This document shows positions 8,688 to 17,638 of a stretch of DNA of 64,000 nt, piece after piece (the first letter of the stretch is position 1; the number at the start of each line of letters is the position of its first letter). This DNA is from Sulfitobacter sp. JL08 (lineage in GTDB: Bacteria > Pseudomonadota > Alphaproteobacteria > Rhodobacterales > Rhodobacteraceae). Where the stretch lies: positions 3,472,001 to 3,536,000 of the forward strand of contig NZ_CP025815.1 in assembly GCF_003352045.1 (NCBI RefSeq), in the 5' to 3' direction. The translations under genes were made by a program, and so were the position numbers. The notes under the pieces are model-generated. The model was not told where the DNA came from and made no database searches. It saw only the letters and a list, made by a program, of their open reading frames with translations.

Positions 8688-8812
8688 AAACTTAAGATAT
8701 CGCCAGTGTCCCAAAATGTCTATTCTTTGTCCCTTCCTGTCGTTCCCTGTGACCACCTTCACAGGGTAATCTTGGGTCATGGCTATGCGCTAAAGCCCAT
8801 GCACACCAAAGT

Positions 8813-8822
8813 GGCATATGCC
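8813..8822. promoter_or_regulatory. 10-bp palindrome in the AraC/DszB-like divergent promoter region
   Basis: GGCATATGCC is a perfect palindrome lying between the AraC-family gene and the divergent DszB-like gene, which begins at 8963 behind a strong GAGGAGGAG ribosome site. It is short, so it may be chance; AraC proteins more often use direct repeats. Confidence 0.25.
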
Positions 8823-8962
8823 TGAGAAAGGGCTCTCACGGTCAATTGAGGTGAGCGAAGGTCAGTGGTGGTTCGGCTTATACGCATCTGGTCAACGCAT
8901 GGTTCGCATCATTTTGACGCGGTAGCTGCGGAAAAAACGTAAAACGAGAGGAGGAGTGCAAA

Positions 8963-10108
8963 ATGGCGACGATGACAATCAAGGGAAAAGAAATGCGTTC
9001 TGTCGAGGTCGACTGGAACGAGTTCTACTACACAAACTGCCCCCTGATTTCGCCCAGCAATGTGGATCAGGAAATTGGTTGGGTGAAAGAGGAACTGAAG
9101 AAAATTGGCGTCGCTTATAAATACCTTCGGTCCACCGTCGAGAACGACTGGTATCCACACTACGTCCACAATCTGGACAATCTGATGCGCTATGGTGGAT
9201 GTGGTCCGGCAATCCACACGCAGGCCGACATCCGTCGCACCAAGCTAATTGGGACAACGCATGTCTACGAGGGTGGATGCATGCTGGTTCGGTCTAGAGA
9301 CGACATCTACCGTATGACAGATTTGAAAGGTAAGAGAATTGGCCTTTCTAGAAGTATGAATGTCATCAAGAATGACTGGTGGCGCTTTCAAGAAGAGCAA
9401 GGCATCGAACTGATGCTGCGAATGAATGGCATGACCCGCGATGACGTAGAGATCGTTGATTTTCCATACCCTGACGATTGGTACGACAAGCCAGAAATGC
9501 TTACGCCGATGGAAAACCCGTCGGAGCTGTGGCTCAAGCGCGACATCAAACATGACTTGGGGTTCCGCCCACTGGAAATGCCGCTCCTTGAAGGCAAAAT
9601 CGACGCAATCTACACCCAAAGCAAGGTGTTCCAGCATCTTCAGGAGCAAACGAGCAAGGTGAAGGCTATTGAGAACCTTGCCAACTATCCCGATTGGACG
9701 TTGCAGGGGGCGAATGTGCCCGCAACCATGACGGTTTCCGATGTTGCCTGCCAAGAGCACCCTGAAATCATTGTCGCGATGATGAAGGCCATGATTAAAG
9801 TTGGGCGCTGGTCCAATGAGCACAAACACGCGGCGGCGGTCATCCTCAACAAGGGAACCTACTACCTTGATGCCGAGGATACCTACAACGGCATCAAGCA
9901 CGTGGATATGGTGCCGACACTTTCGCCGTACAACCTTGAAGCCCTCCAGATCAACAAGGACTTCATGCTGAGCCACGGCTACATCGAAAACGACTTTGAC
10001 GTGTTCGAATGGGCTGCCCCGGAATTCCTTGAAAAAGCAGCCGCGGAATTGGCTGCGGAAGAATGGGAGATTAAGGAATCTCTGAAGAACTCCCCCATTT
10101 TGGCGTGA
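8963..10108 (+). CDS. DszB-like desulfinase homologue (periplasmic-binding-protein fold, catalytic Cys/His/Arg conserved)
   Basis: A 381 aa protein without signal peptide that resembles DszB, the 2'-hydroxybiphenyl-2-sulfinate desulfinase, and more distantly NMT1/THI5 binding proteins. Three residues match the DszB active site. Cys26 is in YYTNCPLIS (DszB Cys27 in YSNCPV). His66 and Arg76 are in HYVHNLDNLMRYGG, with the same spacing as DszB His60 and Arg70 and the same following Gly-Gly. The C terminus EWAAPEFL also matches the DszB ending. It therefore may cleave an organic sulfinate to release sulfite. The substrate is unknown, and dszA and dszC are not adjacent. Its last few codons may come from the IS that follows. 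The alternative is a ligand-binding protein that lost transport. Confidence 0.65.
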   Translation: MATMTIKGKEMRSVEVDWNEFYYTNCPLISPSNVDQEIGWVKEELKKIGVAYKYLRSTVENDWYPHYVHNLDNLMRYGGCGPAIHTQADIRRTKLIGTTHVYEGGCMLVRSRDDIYRMTDLKGKRIGLSRSMNVIKNDWWRFQEEQGIELMLRMNGMTRDDVEIVDFPYPDDWYDKPEMLTPMENPSELWLKRDIKHDLGFRPLEMPLLEGKIDAIYTQSKVFQHLQEQTSKVKAIENLANYPDWTLQGANVPATMTVSDVACQEHPEIIVAMMKAMIKVGRWSNEHKHAAAVILNKGTYYLDAEDTYNGIKHVDMVPTLSPYNLEALQINKDFMLSHGYIENDFDVFEWAAPEFLEKAAAELAAEEWEIKESLKNSPILA

Positions 10109-10146
10109 TTTGGTATGGTTTCTGCGGATGAGAGAGGAGCCCGCCG

Positions 10147-11499
10147 ATGCCCAAACAGCCTGCCATTCCCGGCCTTGGTGATGCGGTGAAGAAGAAGGTG
10201 ACGCGCCGCGAGAAGTTCCTGTCGGAGATGGATGCGGTGGTGCCTTGGGGTCGTCTGTTGGCGCTGATCGAGCCGCACTATCCGAAGGTTGGGTCAAAGG
10301 GTGGTCGGCCACCGATGCCACTGGAGACGATGCTGCGAGTGTATTTCCTTCAGAGCTGGTACGCGCTGAGCGATCCGATGGCCGAAGAGAGCCTGTATGA
10401 CAGCGAGGCCATGCGCCGGTTTGCCGGTATCGAGCTTGGCGATGACCGCATCCCCGACGAAACAACGATCCTGAACTTCCGGCACCTGCTGGAGAAGCAT
10501 CAGCTGACCGAGAAGCTGTTTGCCGAGGTGAATGCCTATCTTGCCGACAAGGGCGTCACGCTGCGCTCTGGCACGTTGGTGGATGCGACGATCATCGATG
10601 CGCCGTCCTCGACCAAGAATGAAGCCAAGGCCCGCGATCCCGAGATGTCATCCACCAAGAAGGGTAATGACTGGTACTTCGGCATGAAGGCCCATGTTGG
10701 CGTCGATGCAGACAGCGGCATCGTCCACAGCCTGGAGACCACCACTGCCAAGACCCACGATAGCCAGGTCTGGGACGAACTGCTGCACGGCAACGAAACA
10801 TCCGTCTGGGCGGACAGCCGAACGCTGAGCAAGATGGGGTTCGAGCCCCGGATCATTCCCGCGATTTATGTGAAGCCTTTCAACAAGGGCCAGAAGAACG
10901 ACTACAATGACGCTGAAGCTATTGCAGAAGCCGCTTTGCGTCCCAATCTCAAGACGGTATCGGAGAAGACGCAGGAGCAGCTTGATCTCCAGGCGCTGCA
11001 TCGCGTTCGGTCACGGCTTGTGTCACGTCGGACAGCAGCAATGAATCAGATCCGGGCCTTTCTGATCGAACAGGGGATCACTGTCCGACGTAGTGTCGCG
11101 GCTCTGCGCGCCTCGCTCGAAGCCATTCTTAGCAATCGCGGCGACGAGATGTCCTTGCGGATGCGGAGATTGATCCTGGGGCTCCAACAGGATTGGATAT
11201 GGCTGGATAAACGGATCGATATGACCACATCTGAAATCAAAGAGGTCAGCGAGACCGAGGAAAGCTGCCAACGTCTGATGACCATTCCGGGCATCGGGCC
11301 AATCATCTCAACGGCTGTGGTTGCAGCTGTCGGGACCGGCGAGGCTTATGATCGGGGGCGAGATTTTGCGGCTTGGCTGGGGCTCGTTCCGCGACAACAC
11401 AGCACCGGCGGGCGCACCATCCTGGGTCGTATCACAAAACGAGGCAGCCGGTATTGGAAACGTGAAGCGAAGAGCTTGGCCAGCGACTTACTAATTTGA
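10147..11499 (+). mobile_element. Chimeric transposase: IS5-type N-terminal part fused in frame to IS110-type C-terminal part
   Basis: One 450 aa reading frame joins two unrelated transposases. Residues up to about 222 are IS5-like (LPLETMLRVYFLQSW-type region, LVDATIIDAPSSTKNE with the first catalytic Asp, FGMKAHVGVDADSG, SVWAD). From about residue 223 (SRTLSKMGFEPRII, IYVKPFNKGQKNDYNDAEAI) it is IS110/IS1111-like, including LMTIPGIGPI and FAAWLGLVPRQHSTGGR. The junction is near 10810-10815. The IS5 part lacks its DDE glutamate, the IS110 part lacks its N-terminal DEDD domain, and the C terminus diverges after GSRY. It is not expected to be active. Sequence to 11664 is non-coding debris. Confidence 0.85.
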
Positions 11500-11664
11500 G
11501 TGCACCTGCGCTGGTTTGAGGGCACTACGTGAAGGTTGCAGAGGCTAGTCTTGTCGCGATCGTGCGTGTTGCTTAACTGCACCACTTTTTGCCGATGCTG
11601 AACGAGCACGGCCTTTCAAGCTAAATGGCGGTTTTGGTCTACTTCGCTCTTACGAAACCTTCCG

Positions 11665-12834
11665 TCAGTCGTTTGATTTATTGTTAGACTCAACATGACG
11701 AAGGGCCAACAGCGTGCACGGTGGGCCGATGATTTCAAATATTACAGTGGCAGCAACTGTGAGCGTCATGATCGTCGAGCCCCATTGCGGGATCGCCTCG
11801 GCCGCGACCAGCGCCATACCTACCGCAACCCCAGCTTGCGGTAAGAGAGCGGGCCCGTAAGCGTGCCGCTCTGTGACCGGAACTCGCCCTATTCGTGCTC
11901 CTATTTCACCGGCCATCAGGCGCGAAACGATACGCAACGCTACATAAGCCACGGTGATCCACCCTAACGACCACAGGGCGTCCACTTTTAGGGAGGCCCC
12001 GGCGAGCAGGAAAAAGAGCAGCATGAACGGCCATTGAATATGCTCGATTTCACTGAATGCGCGTTCATGGTGTCGCGCGAAATTCGCGATTACTGCACCT
12101 GCGGTCATTCCGGCGATCAGGAAAGACACCTCCAACAGTATCGATATCCCCGCTGTCAAAAACACCACGCCTATGGCTTCGGTTTGAAGCGGTTCCCCCG
12201 GCTTGAGCCGTCCTGTGAAATAGGCCGCTGGCACTCCCACGGCGGCCCCAAGAAGGATCGCGCCACCGATATCACGCACCACACCCAGAAGGGGTTCAGA
12301 CCAGCCATCAGACGTATGCACGAGAGCAAGGCAAAAACTGAACACCACGAGGCCCCAAACATCGTCGATTGCCACAATACCGCTTAGAGTTTCCGAAAAA
12401 CCGTTTCGAATCCCTGATTGATGGATGACATCAGCGATAGCGGCGGGAGCCGTGGCGGTCGCGATTGCACCCAGCAAAAGTGCGAGTCCTGGATTCAGGC
12501 CAAGCAGCGTGAGGCCGCCCCAGACGATTATTGTAGTCCCCAAAACGACACACAGCGAGATTGCAAAGATTGCACGCCCGTGTCTCGACAGGTTCTCCCC
12601 AGTTAACTCACTGCCGAGCAAAAACGCAACCATTGTCAGCGCGATTATTGAAAGCGGTTCGAACCATTCAGTTGATGTTTCGGGCAATAGGTCGAAGCCA
12701 GATTGGCCGACCAGCAAACCCAATAGCAAAAGCATCGTCACACGCGGCAAGCGGGTAGCGTGACCAAGCTGGTCAGCCACCAGTCCTGCCAGGAAAAGCA
12801 CACCCAGCGCACCCATCAAAAGACCGTAGTCCAA
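11665..12834 (-). CDS. Sodium/proton antiporter (CPA-type Na+/H+ exchanger domain)
   Basis: A 389 aa integral membrane protein with about 11-12 hydrophobic segments, expected to exchange Na+ or K+ for protons across the inner membrane. Family signs are the unwound-helix regions GAIATATAPAAIADVIHQSG and SGIVAIDDVWGLVVFSF, the latter with the paired Asp typical of electrogenic members, and the late segment HAYGPALLPQAGVAVGMALV. No C-terminal TrkA-N or Universal-stress domain is present. The frame opens at a TTG (12832-12834) behind an AAGGGAAG site; an ATG at 12813 is the alternative. It lies between two IS elements and has no obvious operon partners. Confidence 0.82.
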   Translation of the reverse strand: MDYGLLMGALGVLFLAGLVADQLGHATRLPRVTMLLLLGLLVGQSGFDLLPETSTEWFEPLSIIALTMVAFLLGSELTGENLSRHGRAIFAISLCVVLGTTIIVWGGLTLLGLNPGLALLLGAIATATAPAAIADVIHQSGIRNGFSETLSGIVAIDDVWGLVVFSFCLALVHTSDGWSEPLLGVVRDIGGAILLGAAVGVPAAYFTGRLKPGEPLQTEAIGVVFLTAGISILLEVSFLIAGMTAGAVIANFARHHERAFSEIEHIQWPFMLLFFLLAGASLKVDALWSLGWITVAYVALRIVSRLMAGEIGARIGRVPVTERHAYGPALLPQAGVAVGMALVAAEAIPQWGSTIMTLTVAATVIFEIIGPPCTLLALRHVESNNKSND

Positions 12835-13023
12835 GCTGTCTCTTCCCTTTGTCGGGTGTTGCGTTTTCCAACACTTGCCTGAAACAAAGGCCGCGAACCA
12901 GATAATTTGCGCGAGACACGAGGCTGGTACGCCAAAAAGGCCTCAATTATTGTTTGGCCGCAATTGGAGAGGTGGTGTCAGACCAATTCGAACCCGTCTC
13001 TGCAAGGACAGCGACACTGTCCA

Positions 13024-13728
13024 TTAATTCACAAAGAGACCGCGCCACTCAGCCAGAGCGGCGGCACGGTTGAGTTTGAAATTCGTTCGATTTGAAAGGC
13101 TGCGTTCCTGATTGAAATGATTGTAGACGGAAGCGTGAACGGCGGCGAATTTCTGCAAACTTCGCATGCGCCGGAAGCGGAGCATCGCCCGTTCTCGTCG
13201 TCGGAAAGGCAGATGTGAATTTTCCACTCGGTTATTCAGCCAGCGGCCTGTTTTCTGCTTGTCTGCGACGCCAATCTCTTTGAGCGCAGCGCCGTACGAT
13301 GCCAGCCCGTCCGTCACTATAACTTCAGGATTGCCGTACTTACGCATTGCTTTCTTTAAGAATTTCAAGGCAGCTTTCTTATCGCGCACCTTTTTGACGT
13401 AGCTTTCCAAAACTTCGCCTTGATGATCGACGGCCTGCCAAAGATAATGTCGCTCGCCGTTGATCTTCACGAACATCTCGTCAAGATGCCAACGCCACTT
13501 GCTCGATTTCACGCCAGCAACCCGCCGTTTTCGGATCTCCGCCGCGAACATTGGACCGAAGCGATGCCACCAGCATCTCACCGCTTCATGACTGACATCG
13601 ATGCCGCGTTCATGCAGCAGATCTTCCACGTTGCGCAGCGACAGCGGGAACCGGACATAGAGCATAAACGCCAGGCGGATGATTTCGGGACTGGTTTTGA
13701 AGTAGCGAAATGGATCAGGTTAGGTCAT
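13024..13728 (-). mobile_element. IS6-family transposase with a stop at codon 3
   Basis: An IS6/IS26-type DDE transposase of about 232 aa. Motifs in order: YVRFPLSLRNVEDLLHERGI, WHLDEMFVKINGE with the first Asp, VIVTDGLASY with the second Asp, and NNRVENSHLPFRRRER with the catalytic Glu, then the ending NHFNQERSLSNR. The family start PDPFRYFKTSPEIIRLAF is present, but the expected initial ATG (13726-13728) is followed at codon 3 by TAA (13720-13722). Translation from an internal start would lose the first 20 or so residues of the helix-turn-helix region. The catalytic core is otherwise intact. Terminal inverted repeats could not be fixed by eye; a small palindrome (13006-13022) lies just beyond the gene. 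Confidence 0.82.
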
Positions 13729-13874
13729 CCGGTGAGGCTACGAAACCGCCCTGCCCGGCTCAAGCTGGTTTTGTCTGACAATGCCAGATTCCCGGACCTG
13801 AGTGCTAAAGCTGAAATTGGCAAAGCTGAGTTCGTAGTTCGTGCTCATAATGGGTATCCAATCAGAGGTAAGGG

Positions 13875-15485
13875 TCAGCGTTTCGAGCGGACCAGATCGC
13901 GGAGTTCGTTTTTGCGGATTTTTCCGGTGGTGGTTTTCGGTAATTCGCCAAAAATGACTTTCTTGGGGCGCATGTATCCGGCAAGGCGGGTTTTGGCATG
14001 GGCCAGCAGTTCTTCTTCGGTCGCCTTGCCCGACAGTTCGACAAAGGCGCAGGGCACTTCGCCCCATTTTTCATCAGGCATTGCCACAACAGCGACAAGA
14101 CTGACGGCGGGATGTGAATAGAGCGCTTTTTCCACCTCGATGGAGGAGATGTTCTCGCCTCCCGAGATGATGATATCCTTGGAGCGGTCGCGGATCTCGA
14201 TGTATCCATCGGAATGCTGCACCGCGATGTCGCCCGACCAGAACCAGCCGTCCTTGAAAGCCTTCGCCGTTTCCTCAGGAGCCTTCAGGTAGCCCTTCAT
14301 CACAATATTGCCGCGAAACACGACCTCACCCAGCGTCTGAGTGTCCCAAGGGACGGGCGAGCCTGTCTCTGGGTCGAGAACCAGAACGTCTTCCTCCAGC
14401 TCATAAGCCACGCCTTGTCGCGCCTTTAGTTCGGCCTTTTCCTGTGCAGGCAGGTCGGCCCAAATAGGCTTTTCAGCGCAAACCACTGCCGGGCCATACA
14501 CCTCGGTCAGCCCGTAGACATGGGTGATGGAGATGCCCATCGCCTCCATCCCCTTTATGACGCTGGCAGGCGGCGGCGCGGCGGCGGTCATCATTTTTAC
14601 CTTCTGCGGGAAGTCGCGTTTCTGTTCCGCACCGCTGATCATCGACATGATGATCGGAGCACCGCACAGGTGGGTCACACCATGATCGGCAAGAGCATCA
14701 TAAATTGCGTCAGCACGCGGCGCGCGCAGGAATACATGGGTACCGGCCAGCATGGTGATCGTCCACGGGAAGCACCAGCCATTGCAGTGAAACAGCGGCA
14801 GCGTCCAAAGATAGACAGGGTGATGCGACATTTCCCAGGTGACAACGTTGTTGACCGCATTCGTCCATGCGCCGCGGTGGGAATAGACGACGCCCTTGGG
14901 CCGCCCTGTCGTACCGGAGGTGTAGTTCAGCGCCAGCGCGTCCCACTCATCATCTGGCAGAGTATAGGCGAAGTCCGGATCGCCCTCGGCCAGCAGGTCG
15001 TCATAGCTGAGAGCACCTATCCTGTCGCCGCCAGGTCCTTCGCTGTCTTCGATATCCACGATCAGAAGATCTCGACCCGACTGGGCGACCGCCTCGGCGG
15101 CCATCGCTGACAATTCGGTATCCACCAGCAAGACCTTTGCCTCGCCATGATCCAAGATATAGCAGATGGTTTCGGCATCGAGCCTCGTGTTGTTCGCGTT
15201 CAGAACCGCGCCCAGCATCGGCAACGCCAGCGCGCATTCCAGCGCCTCTGGGATGTTCGGCGCGATCAGGGCAACGGTGTCGCCCTTGCCGATACCACGT
15301 TTGGCCAAAGCCGAGGCCAGCCGCTTGCACCGCTCCGCGACCTCACCCCAGTTGCGCCGGATCGATCCGTGGATCTGCGCGGGCAGTTCCGGGTGTACCC
15401 GCTCAACGCGCTTGAGGATCGAAACGGGGGACAGTGCCGTGTGATTAGCGGCATTGCGCGCCAGCTCCGGCCCATCAAACGTCAT
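13875..15485 (-). CDS. AMP-dependent acyl-CoA synthetase (DmdB-like candidate)
   Basis: A 536 aa adenylate-forming ligase that activates a carboxylic acid to its CoA thioester. The P-loop motif YTSGTTGRPKGVVYSH, the A5 motif VYGLTEVYGP, the hinge and ATP motif WFWSGDIAV with IEIRDRSKDIIISGGENI, and the C-terminal catalytic Lys in PKTTTGKIRK are all intact. The start at 15485 forms an ATGA overlap with the stop of the crotonase gene; an ATG at 15497 is less likely. It is the last gene of a six-gene operon with methanethiol oxidase, so an S-containing acid such as 3-methylmercaptopropionate is a fair guess, but general medium-chain acyl-CoA ligases share these motifs. Confidence 0.85.
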   Translation of the reverse strand: MTFDGPELARNAANHTALSPVSILKRVERVHPELPAQIHGSIRRNWGEVAERCKRLASALAKRGIGKGDTVALIAPNIPEALECALALPMLGAVLNANNTRLDAETICYILDHGEAKVLLVDTELSAMAAEAVAQSGRDLLIVDIEDSEGPGGDRIGALSYDDLLAEGDPDFAYTLPDDEWDALALNYTSGTTGRPKGVVYSHRGAWTNAVNNVVTWEMSHHPVYLWTLPLFHCNGWCFPWTITMLAGTHVFLRAPRADAIYDALADHGVTHLCGAPIIMSMISGAEQKRDFPQKVKMMTAAAPPPASVIKGMEAMGISITHVYGLTEVYGPAVVCAEKPIWADLPAQEKAELKARQGVAYELEEDVLVLDPETGSPVPWDTQTLGEVVFRGNIVMKGYLKAPEETAKAFKDGWFWSGDIAVQHSDGYIEIRDRSKDIIISGGENISSIEVEKALYSHPAVSLVAVVAMPDEKWGEVPCAFVELSGKATEEELLAHAKTRLAGYMRPKKVIFGELPKTTTGKIRKNELRDLVRSKR

Positions 15486-16294
15486 TCGCCTGTCCATTCT
15501 GGCATGGGTTCCTTGCGGGTGAAAGCACCGATTCCGACCTCGGCGTCGCGCGCCATCATGTTCTCGGCCATAGTGCGGCCTGCAAAGGCATAGGCCTCTT
15601 CCAGCGACATTTCGGCCTGCTCATAAAAGGCACGCTTGCCGATCTTGACAGCAGAAGGTGATTTGTCGGCAATGATGCGGGCCATTTCCATGGTCTTCGC
15701 CTCGACTTCTGCCAATGGCACGACACGATTAACAAGACCCATCTCGGCGACGCGGGTGGCAGGCAGAAACTCACCCATCAGCAGCATTTCCATCGCCATC
15801 TTGCGCGGCACGTTGCGCGATAGCGCAACCATTGGCGTGGAGCAGAAAAGGCCGATATTCACGCCCGACGTGGCGAATGTCGCATCCTCTGCGGCCACGG
15901 CCAGATCGCAGGACGCCACCAACTGGCAGCCCGCCGCAGTGGCGATTCCCTTGATCTCGGCTATCACGGGCTGTGGCAGACGAACGACGCGTAACATCAT
16001 CGCCGAGCACTTGGCAAAGAGGTCCTGAAAATACTGGAACCCACCGTCTTCGTCGGCGCGGTGTGCGGTCATTTCCTTCAGGTTGTGGCCTGCGCAGAAA
16101 TGGTTGCCGCCACTGCGCAGGATCACAACCTTGATGCTACCGTCCGCCGCGATTGCGTCCAGCATGTCGGACATTGCAGCCAGTATCGCCTCTGAAAGGG
16201 CGTTTATCGATTTGGGAGCGTTCAACGTCAGAACACAGATACCGTCCTGGTCCGAGAGCAGGATGAGTTGATTGTTTTCCATTGTACCATCCAT
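15482..16294 (-). CDS. Enoyl-CoA hydratase/isomerase family protein (crotonase fold)
   Basis: A 270 aa crotonase-superfamily enzyme acting on an acyl-CoA, presumably the product of the adjacent ligase. The oxyanion-hole segments are visible: HFCAGHNLKEM (first strand) and KGIATAAGCQLVASCDLAVA (second). In classical enoyl-CoA hydratase the second region supplies two glutamates; here the first one is replaced by Gly/Cys residues, as in ECHDC3-like members, so the reaction could be hydration, isomerisation or thioester hydrolysis. GGAG lies 6 bp before the ATG at 16294. The operon neighbours (rhodanese, methanethiol oxidase) suggest a role comparable to DmdD, but no DmdC-type acyl-CoA dehydrogenase is present here. 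Confidence 0.83.
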   Translation of the reverse strand: MDGTMENNQLILLSDQDGICVLTLNAPKSINALSEAILAAMSDMLDAIAADGSIKVVILRSGGNHFCAGHNLKEMTAHRADEDGGFQYFQDLFAKCSAMMLRVVRLPQPVIAEIKGIATAAGCQLVASCDLAVAAEDATFATSGVNIGLFCSTPMVALSRNVPRKMAMEMLLMGEFLPATRVAEMGLVNRVVPLAEVEAKTMEMARIIADKSPSAVKIGKRAFYEQAEMSLEEAYAFAGRTMAENMMARDAEVGIGAFTRKEPMPEWTGE

Positions 16295-16297
16295 GAT

Positions 16298-16687
16298 TTA
16301 CTCCAATGTGCCCCCGGCTTTTTTCCAAGCGCCAACGCCGCCGGACAGGTTGACAACCGGCGAGAGGCCCATCTCCATGGCCACCAGCGCTGCCATGGCA
16401 GACCGTCCGCCGGAGGCGCAGTAAAAAACATAAGTTTTGTCCTGATTGAATTCGGGCTTGTGGGCGGGGCTTTCGGGATCAACGTGAAATTCCATCAAGC
16501 CGCGGGACGAGGCCACGGCACCGGGGATGATGCCGGTTTTGGCCTGTTCGGTTCCGTCGCGCAGGTCAACAAACACGTGATCCGAACTGCCCTCCAGCGA
16601 CAGCGCGTCTTCCGCACTGATCGCAGGGACGGCGGCCAGTGCAGCCTTGACCAAGTCTTTGGAACTCTTGGTGATGTTTTGGGCCAT
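16298..16687 (-). CDS. Single-domain rhodanese
   Basis: A 129 aa sulfurtransferase with a single rhodanese domain (FVDLRDGTEQAKTGIIPGA, then the active-site loop CASGGRSAMAAL with catalytic Cys90). It would accept sulfane sulfur as a Cys persulfide and pass it on, or form thiosulfate. The start at 16687 has a GGAAAGGG site and is preferred to an upstream ATG at 16738, which adds a non-conserved leader. The gene ends 3 bp before the crotonase start. In this operon the obvious sulfur source would be sulfide from methanethiol oxidation, which is inference. Confidence 0.87.
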   Translation of the reverse strand: MAQNITKSSKDLVKAALAAVPAISAEDALSLEGSSDHVFVDLRDGTEQAKTGIIPGAVASSRGLMEFHVDPESPAHKPEFNQDKTYVFYCASGGRSAMAALVAMEMGLSPVVNLSGGVGAWKKAGGTLE

Positions 16688-16803
16688 AATGCCTTTCCCT
16701 TTCCGTAAGTTTCTGTACTTCGCGACCAGAGCGCTCAAATGCCAGTCTATCGCCAGCGCCGGGCAACCAAATTCGCACGCGCCGCGTGAGAGGCCGTTTG
16801 TCT

Positions 16804-17268
16804 TTATATCGCCAGATCGAGACGCGGCTTCCAGAACGGGCGGAACAGCTCGATCTTGGGGCAGCGGTTCATCACCACCTTGAGCCCTGCGTCCTCGGCC
16901 AGCTTCGCAGCGGCATCGTCGTAAACACCGATCTGCCCCCAGATTACCTTGGCCCCGATGGCAATCGCCTTTTGGGTAATGGCATAAAGTTCTTCCTTGG
17001 GACGAAAGACTTCGACCATATCAACGGGGCGATTAATCTCTTCGAGCGAATGAACTACCGGAATGCCGCGAATCTCGGTCAGATTTGGGTTCGGATTCAC
17101 TGGGATCATATCGTAGCCGGTTTCATGCAGCACGCGCAGCACCCCATAACTGAATTTGGTCTTGTCCGCGCTGGCACCGACCATCGCGATGGTTTTGACC
17201 GACTTCAGGATGTCAGCGAGGTATTTCTGGTCGTAGTCGTAAAGGTCATCAAGCGCGGTTGCAGGCAT
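16804..17268 (-). CDS. CoA-binding (YccU-type) domain protein
   Basis: A 154 aa protein consisting of one Rossmann-like CoA-binding domain (IAMVGASADKTKFSYGVLRV at residues 25-45, then MIPVNPN and VDMVEVFRPKEEL, with GAKVIWGQIGV and a C-terminal MNRCPKIEL). Such proteins bind CoA or acyl-CoA and often contain a conserved Cys in NRCPKIE, present here. No catalytic activity is established for the family. The ATG at 17268 lies 1 bp after the ferredoxin stop, giving a tight operon link. Its co-occurrence with a CoA ligase and a crotonase supports handling of a CoA ester or CoA persulfide. Confidence 0.82.
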   Translation of the reverse strand: MPATALDDLYDYDQKYLADILKSVKTIAMVGASADKTKFSYGVLRVLHETGYDMIPVNPNPNLTEIRGIPVVHSLEEINRPVDMVEVFRPKEELYAITQKAIAIGAKVIWGQIGVYDDAAAKLAEDAGLKVVMNRCPKIELFRPFWKPRLDLAI

Positions 17269-17269
17269 T

Positions 17270-17638
17270 TCAACGCTCCTTGGGGGTGGCAATGTCCGCC
17301 TTAAGCTCATGTGGCTCCAGCGGGTCGAGAAAGGGGTTCCGGTAAAGTTTGTCGTGACTTTCGACGCCAATCTCCAACGTGCAGTCGGTGACGGCACGGG
17401 CGACGCAGAGCAGGACATAACCATTGTTGATTTGTCGGTTGTTGAGCGCCACCTGACGCCGCTGATCGACCTCACCTTTGGTCAGCTTGGCCGCACATGT
17501 TATGCAGCCGCCATACTTACAGCCATAGGGCAGATCTACCCCTTGCTCGCGCAATGTCTCCAACAGCGGGCGGCGCGTTTCGACTTGATAGTTCGCGTCG
17601 CTCCTATTGGCGATTGTTATGGTGCGCGTCGCGCTCAC
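17270..17638 (-). CDS. Plant-type [2Fe-2S] ferredoxin, GTG start
   Basis: A 122 aa soluble ferredoxin. The cluster ligands are Cys40, Cys45 and Cys48 in PYGCKYGGCITC and Cys78 in YVLLCVA, the CX4CX2C...C pattern of chloroplast-type ferredoxins. The true start is the GTG at 17636-17638, which overlaps the methanethiol oxidase stop as GTGA, so the two genes are translationally coupled; the longer open frame upstream runs inside that gene. It likely accepts or donates electrons for an enzyme of this operon. No ferredoxin reductase is encoded nearby. Confidence 0.85.
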   Translation of the reverse strand: MSATRTITIANRSDANYQVETRRPLLETLREQGVDLPYGCKYGGCITCAAKLTKGEVDQRRQVALNNRQINNGYVLLCVARAVTDCTLEIGVESHDKLYRNPFLDPLEPHELKADIATPKER

